Position numbers and translations under genes: made by a program. From positions 18,196,680 through 18,260,679 of the forward strand of contig CM070913.1 in the NCBI GenBank assembly GCA_036417435.1: a stretch of DNA of 64,000 nt, written 5' to 3'. Positions 46,366 through 57,364 of this stretch are shown here, in pieces. This stretch comes from Inia geoffrensis. Its lineage: Eukaryota; Chordata; Mammalia; Artiodactyla; Iniidae. How positions within the stretch are numbered: position 1 is the first letter of the stretch; every line of letters starts with the position of its first letter. The notes beneath the pieces are model-generated. The model was given only the letters and a program-made list of their open reading frames with translations, did not search any database and was not told the origin of the DNA.

Positions 46366-47516
46366 GAGGCTTTATTCTTAAAGCTGCATACAGAATCTCA
46401 CGCGCGCCAGGCCAAAGGCAAAAGCAGTGATTTGGTAGGAGCCTGGGCCAGACCTACCTGCTGGTCTCAGAGAGTCTCCTGGGGATGCAGGAAGGCGACG
46501 GGAAGGGGGGACGGGGGGGAGCAGGTAGCAGCTGCAGCTGGTGAGGAACATAGACACTGGCGGCTGACGAATTGGGGAATAGCCCCGTGAACTCTCCTGG
46601 CCGCTGACCTATTGCCTCCTGAGCGTTAAGACCTGGCTCCGCCCAACAGCCTACAGGCTCCAGCGCTGCGGCGCCTCAGGCCAAACAGCTAACTGGACGG
46701 GACATAGCCCCTCCCATCAGCAGACAGGCTGTCTATAGCCTAGACAGCCCGGCAGTCACCTCGGACACGCCCCTAGACATGGCCCAGCCCACCAGACAGC
46801 CAAGACCCAGCTCCACCCACCAGAGGAAGGGCACAGGCCCCTCCCGCCAGGAAGACTGCTCAAGCCTGCAGAGGAGCCTCACCTACCAGGGGGCAGACGC
46901 CAGAGCCTACCCTGGGACTAGCTGGGCACGGGCTCCGCCCACTAGCAGGCCAATGCCACTGTCAGGACACGCCGGACCTTATACACAAAGGCATAAAGAA
47001 TCAGCCCACCAACCAGCAATCTGAAACAAACCCCGGGATCCTTGGGCCCTGAACAGACTCCAGGACCCCGTCCCGCCTGCCTGTAGTCCAGCACTAATCC
47101 CAGGATCTGGCTTCTCCTGCCAGTGGGTGGGCAACACAGTCTTCAGGACGCTGACTCCGCCGACCAGTGAGCAAGCTCCAGCCCCTGGGCCCCGGGGATT
47201 CCGCAACCAGCCGCCTCATGACCAAGTCCGGCTAAACAGCAGCCAGCAGCATCGCACAAGGCAGGGCCTGGCAACCCACCAGACTAGGGGCCAACCAAGC
47301 CTACCAGACCACCCACATAGTCAGCCCAGCCCACCACAACAGAAGGAGCCATGCAGCCCTCTTAGGGGGAACCCCTAGAGCATAGAGCTTGGGTGACGGG
47401 AGGGGAGTGCACTGCTGGGACGCATAGGAGCCTCCTATGGAGTGCCACTTTTCCAAGTTCCAGAAACGTAACTAACCTACCACAGACATAAAAATACAAA
47501 TCGCGACTTAGACAAA

Positions 47517-47683
47517 ATGAGGCGGCACAAGAATATGTTTCAGACAAAGGAACAAGGTAAAGCCCCAGAAGAACTAAGTGAAGTGGAGATAGGCAATTTA
47601 CCTGAGAAAGTAATGATGGTAAAGATGATCAAAGAACTCAGGAGGAGAATGGATGCACAGAGCGAGAGGTTAGAAATTTTTAA
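47517..47683 (+). pseudogene. L1 ORF1 N-terminal fragment
   Basis: Starts with the ATG at 47517 (MRRHKNMFQTKEQGKAPEE...), followed by the polar N-terminal region and the beginning of the coiled coil (IKELRRRMDAQSERLEIF). About 55 codons remain before the element ends; the frame then runs on into unrelated flanking DNA to 47873. Confidence 0.85.
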
Positions 47684-47834
47684 CAGATCCAGAATTCCTC
47701 TTCATCTGGTTTGTCTTAGTGTTAGTCTTGACAACTTTTATTATTTTAACATCACTTGTCTCAATATTAACAGAAAGAGACTACTCTTTAACAGAACTTT
47801 AATTCCTATCTCCTACCTCTGGTATTCATTCTTG

Positions 47835-47879
47835 CTTAAAATTTCTCTTAAAATTTCTCTTAAAATTTCTTAAAATTTC
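47835..47879. repeat. 12-bp tandem repeat, about 3.7 copies
   Basis: Three identical units of cttaaaatttct (47835-47846, 47847-47858, 47859-47870) and a partial fourth (taaaatttc). It also creates the repeated Ser-Leu-Lys-Ile text at the end of the run-on frame from the L1. Confidence 0.95.
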
Positions 47880-48071
47880 AAATATGACTCCAGGCGGTCA
47901 CTTCTACCTGCCTCCTGTTGCTAATTTTATACATCACAGAACGACCAGTGATTTGTGTTTTGTCACCTGTGAATTTTCAAGTCATCTGAGTATTGGAATT
48001 TTATATTTTACTTATCTTGTCTATTATGCATTATGTATAAGAAACAAACTATGGGACTTTCATAAGGCATT

Positions 48072-48398
48072 TGTCTTAATCCATTTGGGCTACCATAACA
48101 AAATACCATAGACTAAGTAGTTTACAACAGAAATTCATTTCTCACAGTTCTGGAGGCTGGGAAGTCCAAGATCAAGGTGCCAGTAGATTCAGTGTCTGGC
48201 AAGAACCTGTTTCCCGGTACAGACTTTGCTGGATCCTCACATGGCAGAAGGAGCAAGGGAGCTCTCTGGGATCGCTTTTACTTCATCCCATTTATGACCT
48301 AATCACCTCCCAAAGGACCCACTTCCGACCTCCACCACACTGGGAATTAGATTTCAGCATTTGAATTTCGGGGAGACAAAAACATTCAGTCTACAGCA
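48072..48398 (-). mobile_element. MST/MLT1-type solo LTR (ERVL-MaLR)
   Basis: Reverse complement of a MaLR LTR: 'tgtcttaatccatttgggct', 'aaataccatagactaagtag', 'gttctggaggctgggaagtc', 'cctcacatggcagaaggagc', 'gacctaatcacctcccaaag' and 'aacattcagtctacagca'. Confidence 0.92.
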
Positions 48399-48469
48399 GT
48401 CTTCTAAAGAATTATTCATGAAAACACAAACTGTGAGTCTACCTTTTGCTTTATTTCATTTGAGAAGCA

Positions 48470-48665
48470 CAGATTCTAGGTTCTAGAGCCAGAATGACTG
48501 TGTTCAAATCCCATTTCCACCACGTACTAGCCGTGTTACCTTGTGCTTCATGTGTAAAATGGGGGTAAAACAATACTGTCTAATATAGAATTCTTTGTAA
48601 GCTTTGAATCAGTTAACATTTGTAAGTTACTTAGAGATGTAAATTTTATATAACTGTTTATTAAG
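48470..48665 (+). mobile_element. MIR SINE
   Basis: Forward MIR: 'ggttctagagccagaatgac', 'tgtgttcaaatcccatttcc', 'accacgtactagccgtgtta', 'atgtgtaaaatgggggtaaa' and 'gaatcagttaacatttgtaa'. Confidence 0.85.
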
Positions 48666-51039
48666 GAAAATTTTCTCCCTAAACTGGGGACTGATAAGAA
48701 TCACCAATACTTCAAGAGTTACCCCAATCACACCAGTCTGATGAACTCTGTTAAACAGTTTGGTTAAAATAATAATTGGAAGAATGCTCAGAATATAAAA
48801 ATAGCCTCCATGAGAAACTGCATTATATTAGTATTCTCCTGACTGTCATAACTTAGAAAGCAGGTATCAAAGATGCATCATAAACTGAGGTTTGTTCTCT
48901 TTCTCTTTGTAAACAGAATAGTAATTAAAGGGATCTTCAGAACTTACTAAGAATGAAGTTTATGTCTGTTATTGAAGGAATAAGAATGGACATTTTCTGT
49001 AGATAAAGATTTCATGTTTAAATTTGCATTAATTACCTCTTTTCACATAAGAATCAAGGATGTCTTTTCAAAAGCTCTGAATATTTTATCTTTGAGTTAG
49101 TGTAGTATTTCAATTTACAAAGGGTTAAAACTTTCAAAATTGAAAACGTTTTAGGAGTAGTTCTAATTTTAACAGATATATAATCTTATCAAAATATCTA
49201 ATCATTCAATATGTAGGTTAAATTGTGTGCTCATAATAATAGCATATAAATCTGGAATGTATTGTTCTCTGTATCATGATACTCTTCACTACATATGCCT
49301 GCCACACACAGTGGACATAAGTAGATTGGGACAAATAGAAACAAAAGAGAACACACAGATGTTGAATACCATTCTGAGAATTTGGTAGGATTCAGGAGCA
49401 AAGAATACAATTTAATTCCCTTGTAGAAAGAAGACATAGAATTTATTTGATATAAAATCCTCAATTAGCACTTTCTTTCCTTAAGTTTCTTGAAAATTCT
49501 GCTCCATTCTTGCATTGCTTTGAATGTTAGTTTTGAGAAGATAAGGTGAGGGTAATTCTCCTGCCCTTTAAATTAATTGGTCTTTTAGTTTGAAAACGCT
49601 AAGGATTATTTTTCTTTATTTTTAAAGTCTAATGGTATCACTAGGGTATACCTCTGGTTGATGGCTCTGAATCAATTTTTCCAGGTAACTGGTGAGGCCA
49701 ATCTAAAAAGATTCGGGTCTTTTATCTCCAGAAAGTTTTCCTGGATTAACAAATAGTTTTAAATATTAATTCTATTTCATTGTTTCGTGTTTTTAATTCA
49801 GGGATTCTATTTACATGAATCATTGGACCTTATTGCCTTCTTCCATTTCAACCACTTTCTCTCTGACACTTTTCACTCTGTTCTTTGTGTTATGTTAACT
49901 CTCTCCATATTTTCCTTCTTTTCTTCCGGGTCCCTTATTGTTACTTGAATGGATTCTACACTGAGCACTTTGTAATTACCTTGTGTTTAGTCGTTATTTC
50001 TGATAGAATGTTTTTCCTTTGTTCAAACAACTCTCATTGCCTTTCTCCCTGTTCTTGGTTTTTTTATGATTTTAGTTTTTGAATTAGTGATTTAAGATAT
50101 CTTTCCTATCCCCAGATTTCTATATAAGGATATTTAATTCAATGGTGCATTATATTTTTCCTCTGTTTCATGATTACTTTGGGGGGAAATTTTTCATCAG
50201 TTGAAATATTGTGATTCACACTTTTGGTTTCTTCTTCTTTTGAATTCAAGTTGACTTAATTTTCCCTATGTCTAGGACTTTGTAGGACACAGTCCCAAGT
50301 TCAAGAGAACTCTCTTCACTCAGTTAAATGAAATTCAGTTTCTTGAATAAATGATGGTAGTGGCAGTGGTTATAGGAGGGGAAAAGAGTTGGCATGTCAT
50401 ATTACTCATTTATTTCTGTGAGATCCTTAATGATTCCCATATTTCCTTCTTTACTTTCACAGCCATATCTCCTCTCTATTTTTATGATTCTCCCCCCAAA
50501 ACAATGTTTTTCAAGGCTGCAACTTCCAGGCCTACTTATTTTCAAGCTCCTTCCCTGTAGCCAATGATTTAAACTACAAAGATCTAGAACTGCATTAAAT
50601 ACTTGGGCATTTATTCTTAAACTTTCCCTTTTGAGTGTAATTTATCTGTGCTTCTTATGAGAGTTTTCTTTCTTATGCCTGCTTATGATCAAAGCTGATG
50701 TTTATTTCTCAATTTATAAGTAATTTGAAGGCTGTGGAATTTTCTGCCTCCAAATAATGCTAAAGATGTTTGTCAGATGTGGTTATATTTGTGCTCTTTG
50801 TTGATTTTTTATTTGGGGGCGGGGGAGTAGGCGATGTTTGAGAAGATTTGGAATAAGACGGCCACCACTGTAATCCAGACTCCAACGTCCTACCATAGAA
50901 TTAATTTAAGAGAGAAAGGAATTGTTTAATATTAGATTTTTAAAATACATTCTTTTGCTTCTAGATTCTATTTCCCAAATGTCCCCCCATGTCTTCTCTC
51001 CATTCTAGAATTTCCTGCTGAAGTCTAGATGCAAATTAC
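48666..51039. other. No gene recognised; long AT-rich unique stretch
   Basis: About 2.4 kb without a recognisable repeat, RNA gene or coding exon. A T-rich, pyrimidine-biased interval lies at about 49840-50060. Confidence 0.5.
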
Positions 51040-51250
51040 ATCTTGACTGTGTCAGTGCAACAGCCTCCTAATGAGTTTATTAGAATCAGCTTTTCCAATC
51101 CACACAGCCTCTTCCACACGGCCACCAGCGTTCTGTGCTAAATTATAAATGAAGACATGCTCTTCTCCAGCTTAAAAACTTCCAACTGCTTAGGAGTAAA
51201 GAAAAAATAAAATCAGGAATGTGACTTTGACCAAAGCCCAGAGCTCTTTT
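51040..51250 (+). mobile_element. L2 LINE ORF2 fragment
   Basis: Follows the L2 reverse-transcriptase 3' part: 'tgcaacagcctcctaatgag', 'caatccacacagcctcttcc', 'catgctcttctccagcttaa' and 'aaacttccaactgcttagga'. Diverged, no frame. Confidence 0.7.
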
Positions 51251-51573
51251 TCAGTAATTGTATCACTGTGTGATATACTCTGTCAAGTCTGTCTCTAAAA
51301 TATAAGTTTTCAAGGCATACATAGACTAAAAAAATAGAATTTTACAATATCCTCACCATTATTATTTTCTCTGACATTACAGTACTGTAACTGTATCACA
51401 TGTTGAGAAAGTGGAAGGCACATTTTCAACAGGGAGAGAATAAATCAGCTTGCCACGACAACCTTCTCCTTTGCCCTTTGATAATTTAGCTCTAATGAGG
51501 AGATCTTTTCCTCCCCAGGAGATCATATTGGGTTGAAGATGGGTTCTAAGTTTTCACCTTATAGGTGTTAGGG

Positions 51574-51660
51574 AACTGTTGACCGAAACCACCTGCCTTG
51601 GCCAGGCCTGCTTGCCTGAGTTGTCCTACAACAGGAGGTCCCGGTAAGGAACATGGTGCT
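51574..51660. other. GC-rich 87-bp segment abutting an inverted L1
   Basis: 'tgttgaccgaaaccacctgc' to 'aggtcccggtaaggaacatg' stands out as GC-rich in AT-rich DNA and joins the inverted L1 directly. The TGTTG start is LTR-like, but I cannot name a family. It could be the edge of an LTR, captured filler DNA or unique sequence. Confidence 0.3.
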
Positions 51661-52268
51661 TTTCTCTCTCTGACTTACTTCATTCTGTATGACAGACTCT
51701 AGGTCCATCCACCTCACTACAGATAACTCAGTTTTGTTCCTTTTATGGCTGAGTAATATTTCACTGTATATATGTGCCACATCTTCTTTATCCATTCATC
51801 TGTTGATGGATGCTTAGGTTGCTTCCATGCCCTGGCTACTGCAAATAGTGCTGCAATGAACATTGTGGTAAATGTATCTTTTTGAATTATGGTTTTAATA
51901 CACATATATGGATTCTAAAAAAAACAGTACTGATGAACCTAGTGGCAGGTCAGGAGAAAGACACAGATGTAGAGAACAAACTTTTGGTCACAGAGTGGGA
52001 AGGGGAAGCTGGGACGAAGTGAGAGAGTGGCATGGACATATACACACTACCAAACGTAAAATAGCTAGCTAGTGGGAAGCAGCCGCATAGCACACGGAGA
52101 TCAGCTCAGTGCTTTGTGACCACGAGAGGGGTGGGATGGGGAGCGTGGGAGGGAGACGCAAGAGGGAGGGGATATGGGGATATATGTATATGTATAGCTG
52201 ATTCACTTTGTTGTACAGCAGAAACTAAAACAACATTGTAAAGCCATTATACTCCAATAAAGATGTTT
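51661..52268 (+). mobile_element. L1 3' end with 5' inversion (twin-priming type)
   Basis: The left part (51661-51899) is L1 ORF2 C-terminal sequence in minus orientation (ends on the plus strand at 'gaattatggttttaat'). The right part (51900-52268) is the continuing L1 3' UTR in plus orientation, starting 'acacatatatggattct' and ending with AATAAA and a short A-rich tail. The two parts are nearly adjacent in L1 coordinates, so almost nothing was lost at the switch. No clear target-site duplication was found. Confidence 0.88.
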
Positions 52269-52274
52269 AAGAAA

Positions 52275-52857
52275 ATAAAAGAATTAAGTGTTCAATACTC
52301 CAGACGAAAATATTTGTATTTTGAAAATTTACCTTTGTCTCTAGAAGTGTCTTCAACAGTGCCTTTAAACTATAAAAATAATTTGGAATATGCTCCAGTT
52401 TGAAGTAAAATGTGAAATATTTTAAGTTCTTTATGTCAGTGAGTAATAGCTAATGTAAGCTAATTTATGGTTAGATTTCATGGCTGTGCCAGAATGAAGA
52501 GGAGATAATGGCTTGCTATTTTTTAAATTGCAAATGTACTAATAAATCAAATTTTTATTATCCCTTTAGTCTACTTGTAGATAAAGACAAATTAAATTCA
52601 TACGTGCCAACGGTATGGTTTTATCTTATTACCTTATGTTGTATGCTAATAACCACATGTAGCTTACTATTTGGGGTAAAATTCCACTGGTGGAATCAAT
52701 GGCATTTTTAATTAAAATTCCCAGTCAACCAAAAAAATTAAGTGCTGCATACCTTTCACAGTTAAATATGGTGAACTGTCAATCTTCACTAATTGGAGAT
52801 GATTTTAAATGGATTAAAATAGTTTCCTTTAGTAATCCATTGAGGTATTTAAATTCT
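52275..52857. other. No gene recognised; unique AT-rich sequence
   Basis: No repeat or informative frame recognised. Confidence 0.5.
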
Positions 52858-53063
52858 TTTTTTTTTTTTTTTCGGTACGCGGACCTCTCACTGTTGTGGC
52901 CTCTCCCGTTGTGGAGCACAGGCTCCGGACGCGCAGGCTCAGCAGCCATGGCTCACGGGCCCAGCCGCTCCGCAGCATGTGGGATCCTCCCGGACCGGGG
53001 CACGAACCCGTGTCTCCTGAATCGGCAGGCGGACTCTCAACCACTGCACCACCAGGGAGCCCT
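52858..53063 (-). mobile_element. CHR-2-type tRNA-derived SINE
   Basis: Reverse-orientation short-form SINE: T-run tail, 'ggtacgcggacctctcactg', 'agccatggctcacgggccc', 'gcacgaacccgtg' B-box and 'ccaccagggagccc' head. Target-site duplication is ambiguous because the flanks are A/T-rich. Confidence 0.95.
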
Positions 53064-54034
53064 GAATTTGTTTTTTCAGTGCAGTATCTTCCATTGATTG
53101 AGATGATGTGGCAGACAAATAATTTAGTTCCAAATGACACGGTTTAAAAAAAATAATATCACAAATATTGGCTTATGAAAATTATAGTCTAAACCACCAC
53201 AAAAATAAGGTGAGAAGAATTAGATATTGTAACTTCAAATAACTATTCCATCTCAGATCTTGGCCATAGCTTATCTTAATTTTATTTTGTAATTGTAAAC
53301 GTGTGGTGTTAAGTAGTTTTCAAATTTTCTGGAGACCTGGAAGCAATCTCAAGGGTTACTGTCTGGTTAGTGTGACAGAAAACATCTTATCCACGTTATA
53401 GGCAGATTCCACTTTGAAAACATTGTTTAATGAGATGCAATCGGAAATTTCTGGAGTCCACTTATATAGGGAGAAAGAATAGTTTGGGGAGGAAAGGAGG
53501 GTGCTGGAATGGTTATATTGAGCAAAACGAATTGCATTCCAAGTAGGTGAGAAACGGGAAGGCCAAGCAGAAAAGCAATGAGGAGGCTGTGATATAATCA
53601 GTGTTTGGTGCCCCTCTGTCCCTTCAATTGGGAGGAGTGCTCATAGATGGCAAGGAGACGACATAGCAGCAGAGCAGGTGAAATGCCAAGGGGTTCAGCT
53701 GAGTAAGGTGCAAGCAACCTGACATTACTGAGAACATAGCAGCAACCAGGTAAGAATCCTTATGCCATCCAGAAAACATAAAACAGGACGTTTATTTTAC
53801 ACTTGCTCTGGGATTGGACCATTCACCTGAGCAGTTCATATGTTTGTATGTTTCTTTGTTTATAAGTAGGGATATAAACACCACCTAATTCATATTTATT
53901 GTAGAAAAAAACACAACTGATACAATTGCAAAACATTTTGAAAATAGGTGGAAAATCAGTGTCCTTTCCTGGATTTTCTAAGTGACAATAACCAAAAACT
54001 TTCCTTCGTCAAATATTTCTATTAAATATTAATG
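53064..54034. other. No gene recognised; unique sequence
   Basis: No repeat family recognised with confidence; no exon-like frame. Confidence 0.45.
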
Positions 54035-54145
54035 AGCCAACATTTATAGTACATCTAATAGGTTTTATGTTATACTTGGTGTATTCTAAGGCACAGAAGT
54101 AGGAAAACATAAAAATGTCCCTCTCTTTCTTTAAGGCTTGAAGTG
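54035..54145 (-). mobile_element. Possible L2 LINE 3'-end fragment
   Basis: 'ccaacatttatagtacatct', 'tacttggtgtattctaaggc' and 'atgtccctctctttctttaa' resemble the reversed L2 3' end, but divergence is high. Confidence 0.4.
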
Positions 54146-55429
54146 CATGAAGTCCCTTGCACATATTTGTCATTCCATGAGTATTTGCTGAATTTCTCCA
54201 GTTTTAGTAGGAAAAGATTAAGGAGCACTTATAAGGCATTTTTATTAAGCAGTCAGGGCAAAATCATGTATTTCAGACTGAAAGCAAGGAAGCACTTCAT
54301 TGATTTTACAATGTAGAAGGTACAGTAAAACAAAAGCAAGATTCACAGAATGTTTCTCCTATCCTCCAAGGAACCAGGTACTAACCAGGGTAAAGCACAA
54401 CCTTCAAAACGAGTTTTGTTTCTGGACAGGTAGACAGAAAAATCGAACTTGATTTTCAACAGCAAAAAGAATTGCAAAATCCAAAATGAGCTTGTGGGAA
54501 ATTTAACTCCACCTTCAAGAGGAAAATATTTCCTATAAGAAATAGTTCAGTGGTAATTAGAATCCAACTTTGCATGATTAAACAAATAAAATTAAATAGA
54601 TTTTCCTTTGAAAATTAAATATGCTTTATCGTTTGGGAGTTATAATTCTACACTTCATCACTCGACTTGATAAATTGCCAATTAAAAAGTAATAACATAA
54701 TGGGTCATAATTAAAGCCCCACAAGGTGATTTTTCATATTTATTATCACAGTACTGAGCACATTCTGTTACACTGAGCTAATTAACTATAAACTACATAA
54801 AGGGCTATTCTAAAGATCAAAGTTCCTGCAATGGTTCACTGTTTTGTTGTCGTGGCATGGGTGTATTGCTCTGTGCCAGGGCTGAGGGCACACACTGTGT
54901 GTCAAAGAGCCAGTTGTATAGTAAGCTGCATAAGTGATTGGGGTATAGTCTTTTCCCAAATGGAGGCTGACAACATAACTGTGTGGGCTGAGATGCAGAC
55001 AATGAATGGAGTGGTGAGAGAGGGTAAGCATTGTTTGACCAGAATATGCCACAGCTAAAGCTAGAGAAAAAAGCAGCCAAGAAAATCTGGATCTGGAATT
55101 TAATAATCTAGGATGGTTTAGATAGCCTCGAGTCGGCTACTGATGAAGCAATCTGTGAACTGCTTTAAATCAAAGCTAGACTGTCAGGACCCAGTGGCCA
55201 TGTCCTAGGCTGTAGCTGGGAGCTTGGACATGTGGCAAGAAGGTGTAATTCTCCACAGGGGACAGGTGCATTCTTCTAACCTTTGGCATCTTATTTGTTC
55301 ATCAGAAGCCCTGACAGCCCCAAGGACTATGGCCAGGCCTTGAAAGACCTTGAAAGCTGGATATCTCACCAGGGAATTGAATCTTCCCTTCTCATATCCC
55401 CTCACACTCCAACTCCATCCAGGCTTCCC
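54146..55429. other. No gene recognised; unique sequence
   Basis: Frames of 75-87 codons on both strands at 54810-55080 overlap each other and carry no known domain. Confidence 0.45.
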
Positions 55430-55700
55430 CATATGTCATCAAAGCAGGTTGACCACCCTATTATGGGTGGGCCTCATCCAAACAATCCAATCCAATCAAC
55501 TGTAGACCTGAATAGAACAACAACAACAAACGAGCCAAGTAAGGGGGAACTCCTCTCACCTGATTGCCTTGAGCCTGTGGCATTAGCTTTTCCTGCCTTT
55601 GGATGTAAACTGAAACATCAGCTCTTCTTGGGTCTGGAACCCATTGGCTTTCAGACTAGAATTGACATCATCTGCTTAAGTCAAGAGAATGTGACCACAG
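55430..55700 (+). mobile_element. Probable MLT1-like LTR fragment (ERVL-MaLR)
   Basis: 'tatgggtgggcctcatccaa', 'tgtagacctgaatagaacaa', 'gaaacatcagctcttcttgg' and 'ggctttcagactagaattga' follow the order seen in the 3' half of some MLT1 LTRs. The 140-codon frame at 55283-55705 runs through it and is not considered a gene. Confidence 0.5.
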
Positions 55701-55784
55701 ACTGACCCTCAAGCTGAACTCCGGCCACTGGAGGCACCTCGCCCCCTCCTGTCCTTGGAATGGCTGAGAGGATGGTATTTGGAT

Positions 55785-56055
55785 GGATGGAATTTCAAAT
55801 TCAAAGTCTATCACTGATAAGCCTTGTGACATTGGGTAAGGTTTTGTTTTTTAAATTGAAATATAGTTGATTTACAGTGTTGTGTTAATTTCTGCTGTAC
55901 AGCAAAGTGATTCAATTATACATATATATGGTTAATCACCTCGGGTCTTCATTTTCTTCACTTGAAAAAGCGTGATGATACTGATGCTGATGCAATAATT
56001 CTTGCTCCACACACCACACTGGGTTTTCACGGAAATTAAATGAAACGATGAGAGT
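55785..56055 (+). mobile_element. MIR SINE split by an L1 fragment
   Basis: Forward MIR parts on both sides of the L1 piece: 'gataagccttgtgacattgg' on the left, 'gtcttcattttcttcacttg', 'aaaagcgtgatgatactgat' and 'acggaaattaaatgaaacga' on the right. Confidence 0.7.
55846..55940 (-). mobile_element. Cetartiodactyl L1 3'-terminal fragment
   Basis: Reverse complement of an L1 3' end: 'ttaaattgaaatatagttga', 'tttacagtgttgtgttaatt' and 'ctgctgtacagcaaagtgat'. Only the last 95 bp are present. Confidence 0.87.
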
Positions 56056-56195
56056 GAGATTGAATCAGCCAGTCATAGGCACCCTTAGAAGTTCAGCTCA
56101 ACTGCTATTTTCCATGATAAAACCTTCTCTGATCCCTTTGCTTCCTTTTCCTGTCTCCCATGTATGCTCTCACTTTTCTGATTACTGAGTTTTTT

Positions 56196-56401
56196 GGTTT
56201 TTGTTTTTGTGGTACGCGGGCCTCTCACTGTTGTGGCCTCTCCCGTTGTGGAGCCACAGGCTCCAGACGCGCAAGCTCAGCGGCCATGGCTCACGGTCCC
56301 AGCCGCTCCACGTCATGTGGGATCTTCCCGGACCGGGGCACGAACCCGTGTCCCCTGCCTCGGCAGGCGGACTCTCAACCACTGCACCACCAGGGAAGCC
56401 C
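56196..56401 (-). mobile_element. CHR-2-type tRNA-derived SINE
   Basis: Reverse-orientation short-form SINE between 11-bp direct repeats (ctgagtttttt) at 56185-56195 and 56402-56412. The tail reads as a T-run with G interruptions. Confidence 0.95.
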
Positions 56402-56412
56402 CTGAGTTTTTT

Positions 56413-57190
56413 TTAATCCCTACTTTTCTCATGGCAACTTTATTCCTTCCTGTTAGAATAATTATACATTTCTGAAGATAGAATTAATGTCTGTCATCCT
56501 TTTGCAGTGTAAAATATTTATAAAAAATTTCTTATGTGTAATAAGTGTTCACAAAGACCAACTGGGGGATTAAGCAAACCTGATTCCCAATGAATTTAAC
56601 AAATAATCAATTCATTGATTTATGAGAAATCTGTTTCTTAATAACCTATTTATAAAATATTTTTTTGATGAGATGATTTCCACATTTCTTTTCAAAAAGT
56701 GTACGCTTGGATAATGTGCATTTTGGGGTTATACGGTGTCATCAATGAAAAGAGGAAAACTATCACCGCAGGCTTGTTTTCTTTTTGAAGGAATCCTTGG
56801 AACTTTGCATAATGCTGGGGCTAGGGAAATGATCCCTCAAAAGGTTGAAATGGCATGTCTCTCTACCTAAGGGAGTTGAAGCAGTGGGAAGAATTTTAAT
56901 TTTTTAAAAGAAACTAAAGTAATGAGACATTTCTTGCTCTCATGAGTCTTTTGGACCCTGGAGTTGCAAATTCACAACTGCTGTTTATGGAGTTCAAAAC
57001 TCTGTAAGCAAAGGAGTGTGGATGCGTCCATTGAGCTGATGTAGGGGATTCCCTATAAGCACAGCTGGAGAAGTTTCGCTCTGCAGCACAGCTTTGGCAT
57101 CCAAGATGGTCATCCATCCAGGTGGACAACTATCCCACTTGGCCCGACCACAGAGGGCATAGAACAGCCTGCGGGGACAATGAATTCCTG
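56413..57190. other. No gene recognised
   Basis: Single-copy sequence by eye. A 71-codon minus-strand frame at 56914-57129 has no recognisable domain; it may belong to the LTR-like block that follows at 57365. Confidence 0.45.
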
Positions 57191-57196
57191 AAAAAC

Positions 57197-57352
57197 TAGA
57201 GCTGTGGTTCGGATTTTACTGCACATTAGGATCACCTGGATGTACTTAAAAACTCCCGATGCCCTTGGGAGCAAGGCACACCAATCAGATCAGAATGGTT
57301 GGGCACAGGAGTCAGGTGATTCCAATGTCCAGCCAAGCCTTGGGAACCATTC
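57197..57352. mobile_element. MER5A-like hAT DNA transposon remnant
   Basis: 'ctgcacattaggatcacctg', 'ttaaaaactcccgatgccct', 'caccaatcagatcagaatgg' and 'caggtgattccaatgtccag' follow the MER5A internal sequence; the terminal repeats are decayed. Non-autonomous, no coding capacity. Confidence 0.7.
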
Positions 57353-57364
57353 GTTGCCTTAGAC

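Larger units (their letters stand above)
45793..47683 (+). mobile_element. L1 5' part (5' UTR and start of ORF1), 3'-truncated
   Basis: Plus-strand L1 of a different subfamily from the 32.7-39.3 kb copy. The 5' end has a YY1-like site (45813-45820), then a GC-rich, CpG-rich 5' UTR of about 1.7 kb and the first 55 codons of ORF1. It stops at 'gttagaaatttttaa' without ORF2, 3' UTR or poly(A). A near-perfect direct repeat flanks it: cagatcagaattcct at 45778-45792 and cagatccagaattcct at 47684-47699. This is the opposite of the usual 5'-truncated L1. A SINE fragment is nested inside. Confidence 0.85.

Noticed and set aside
46177..47378. Several 75-137 codon frames in GC-rich DNA
   Set aside because: They lie in an L1 5' UTR and a nested SINE; GC-rich DNA has few stops, so these are expected by chance.
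55283..55705. 140-codon open frame
   Set aside because: Overlaps an MLT1-like LTR fragment and has no recognisable domain; no exon signals.
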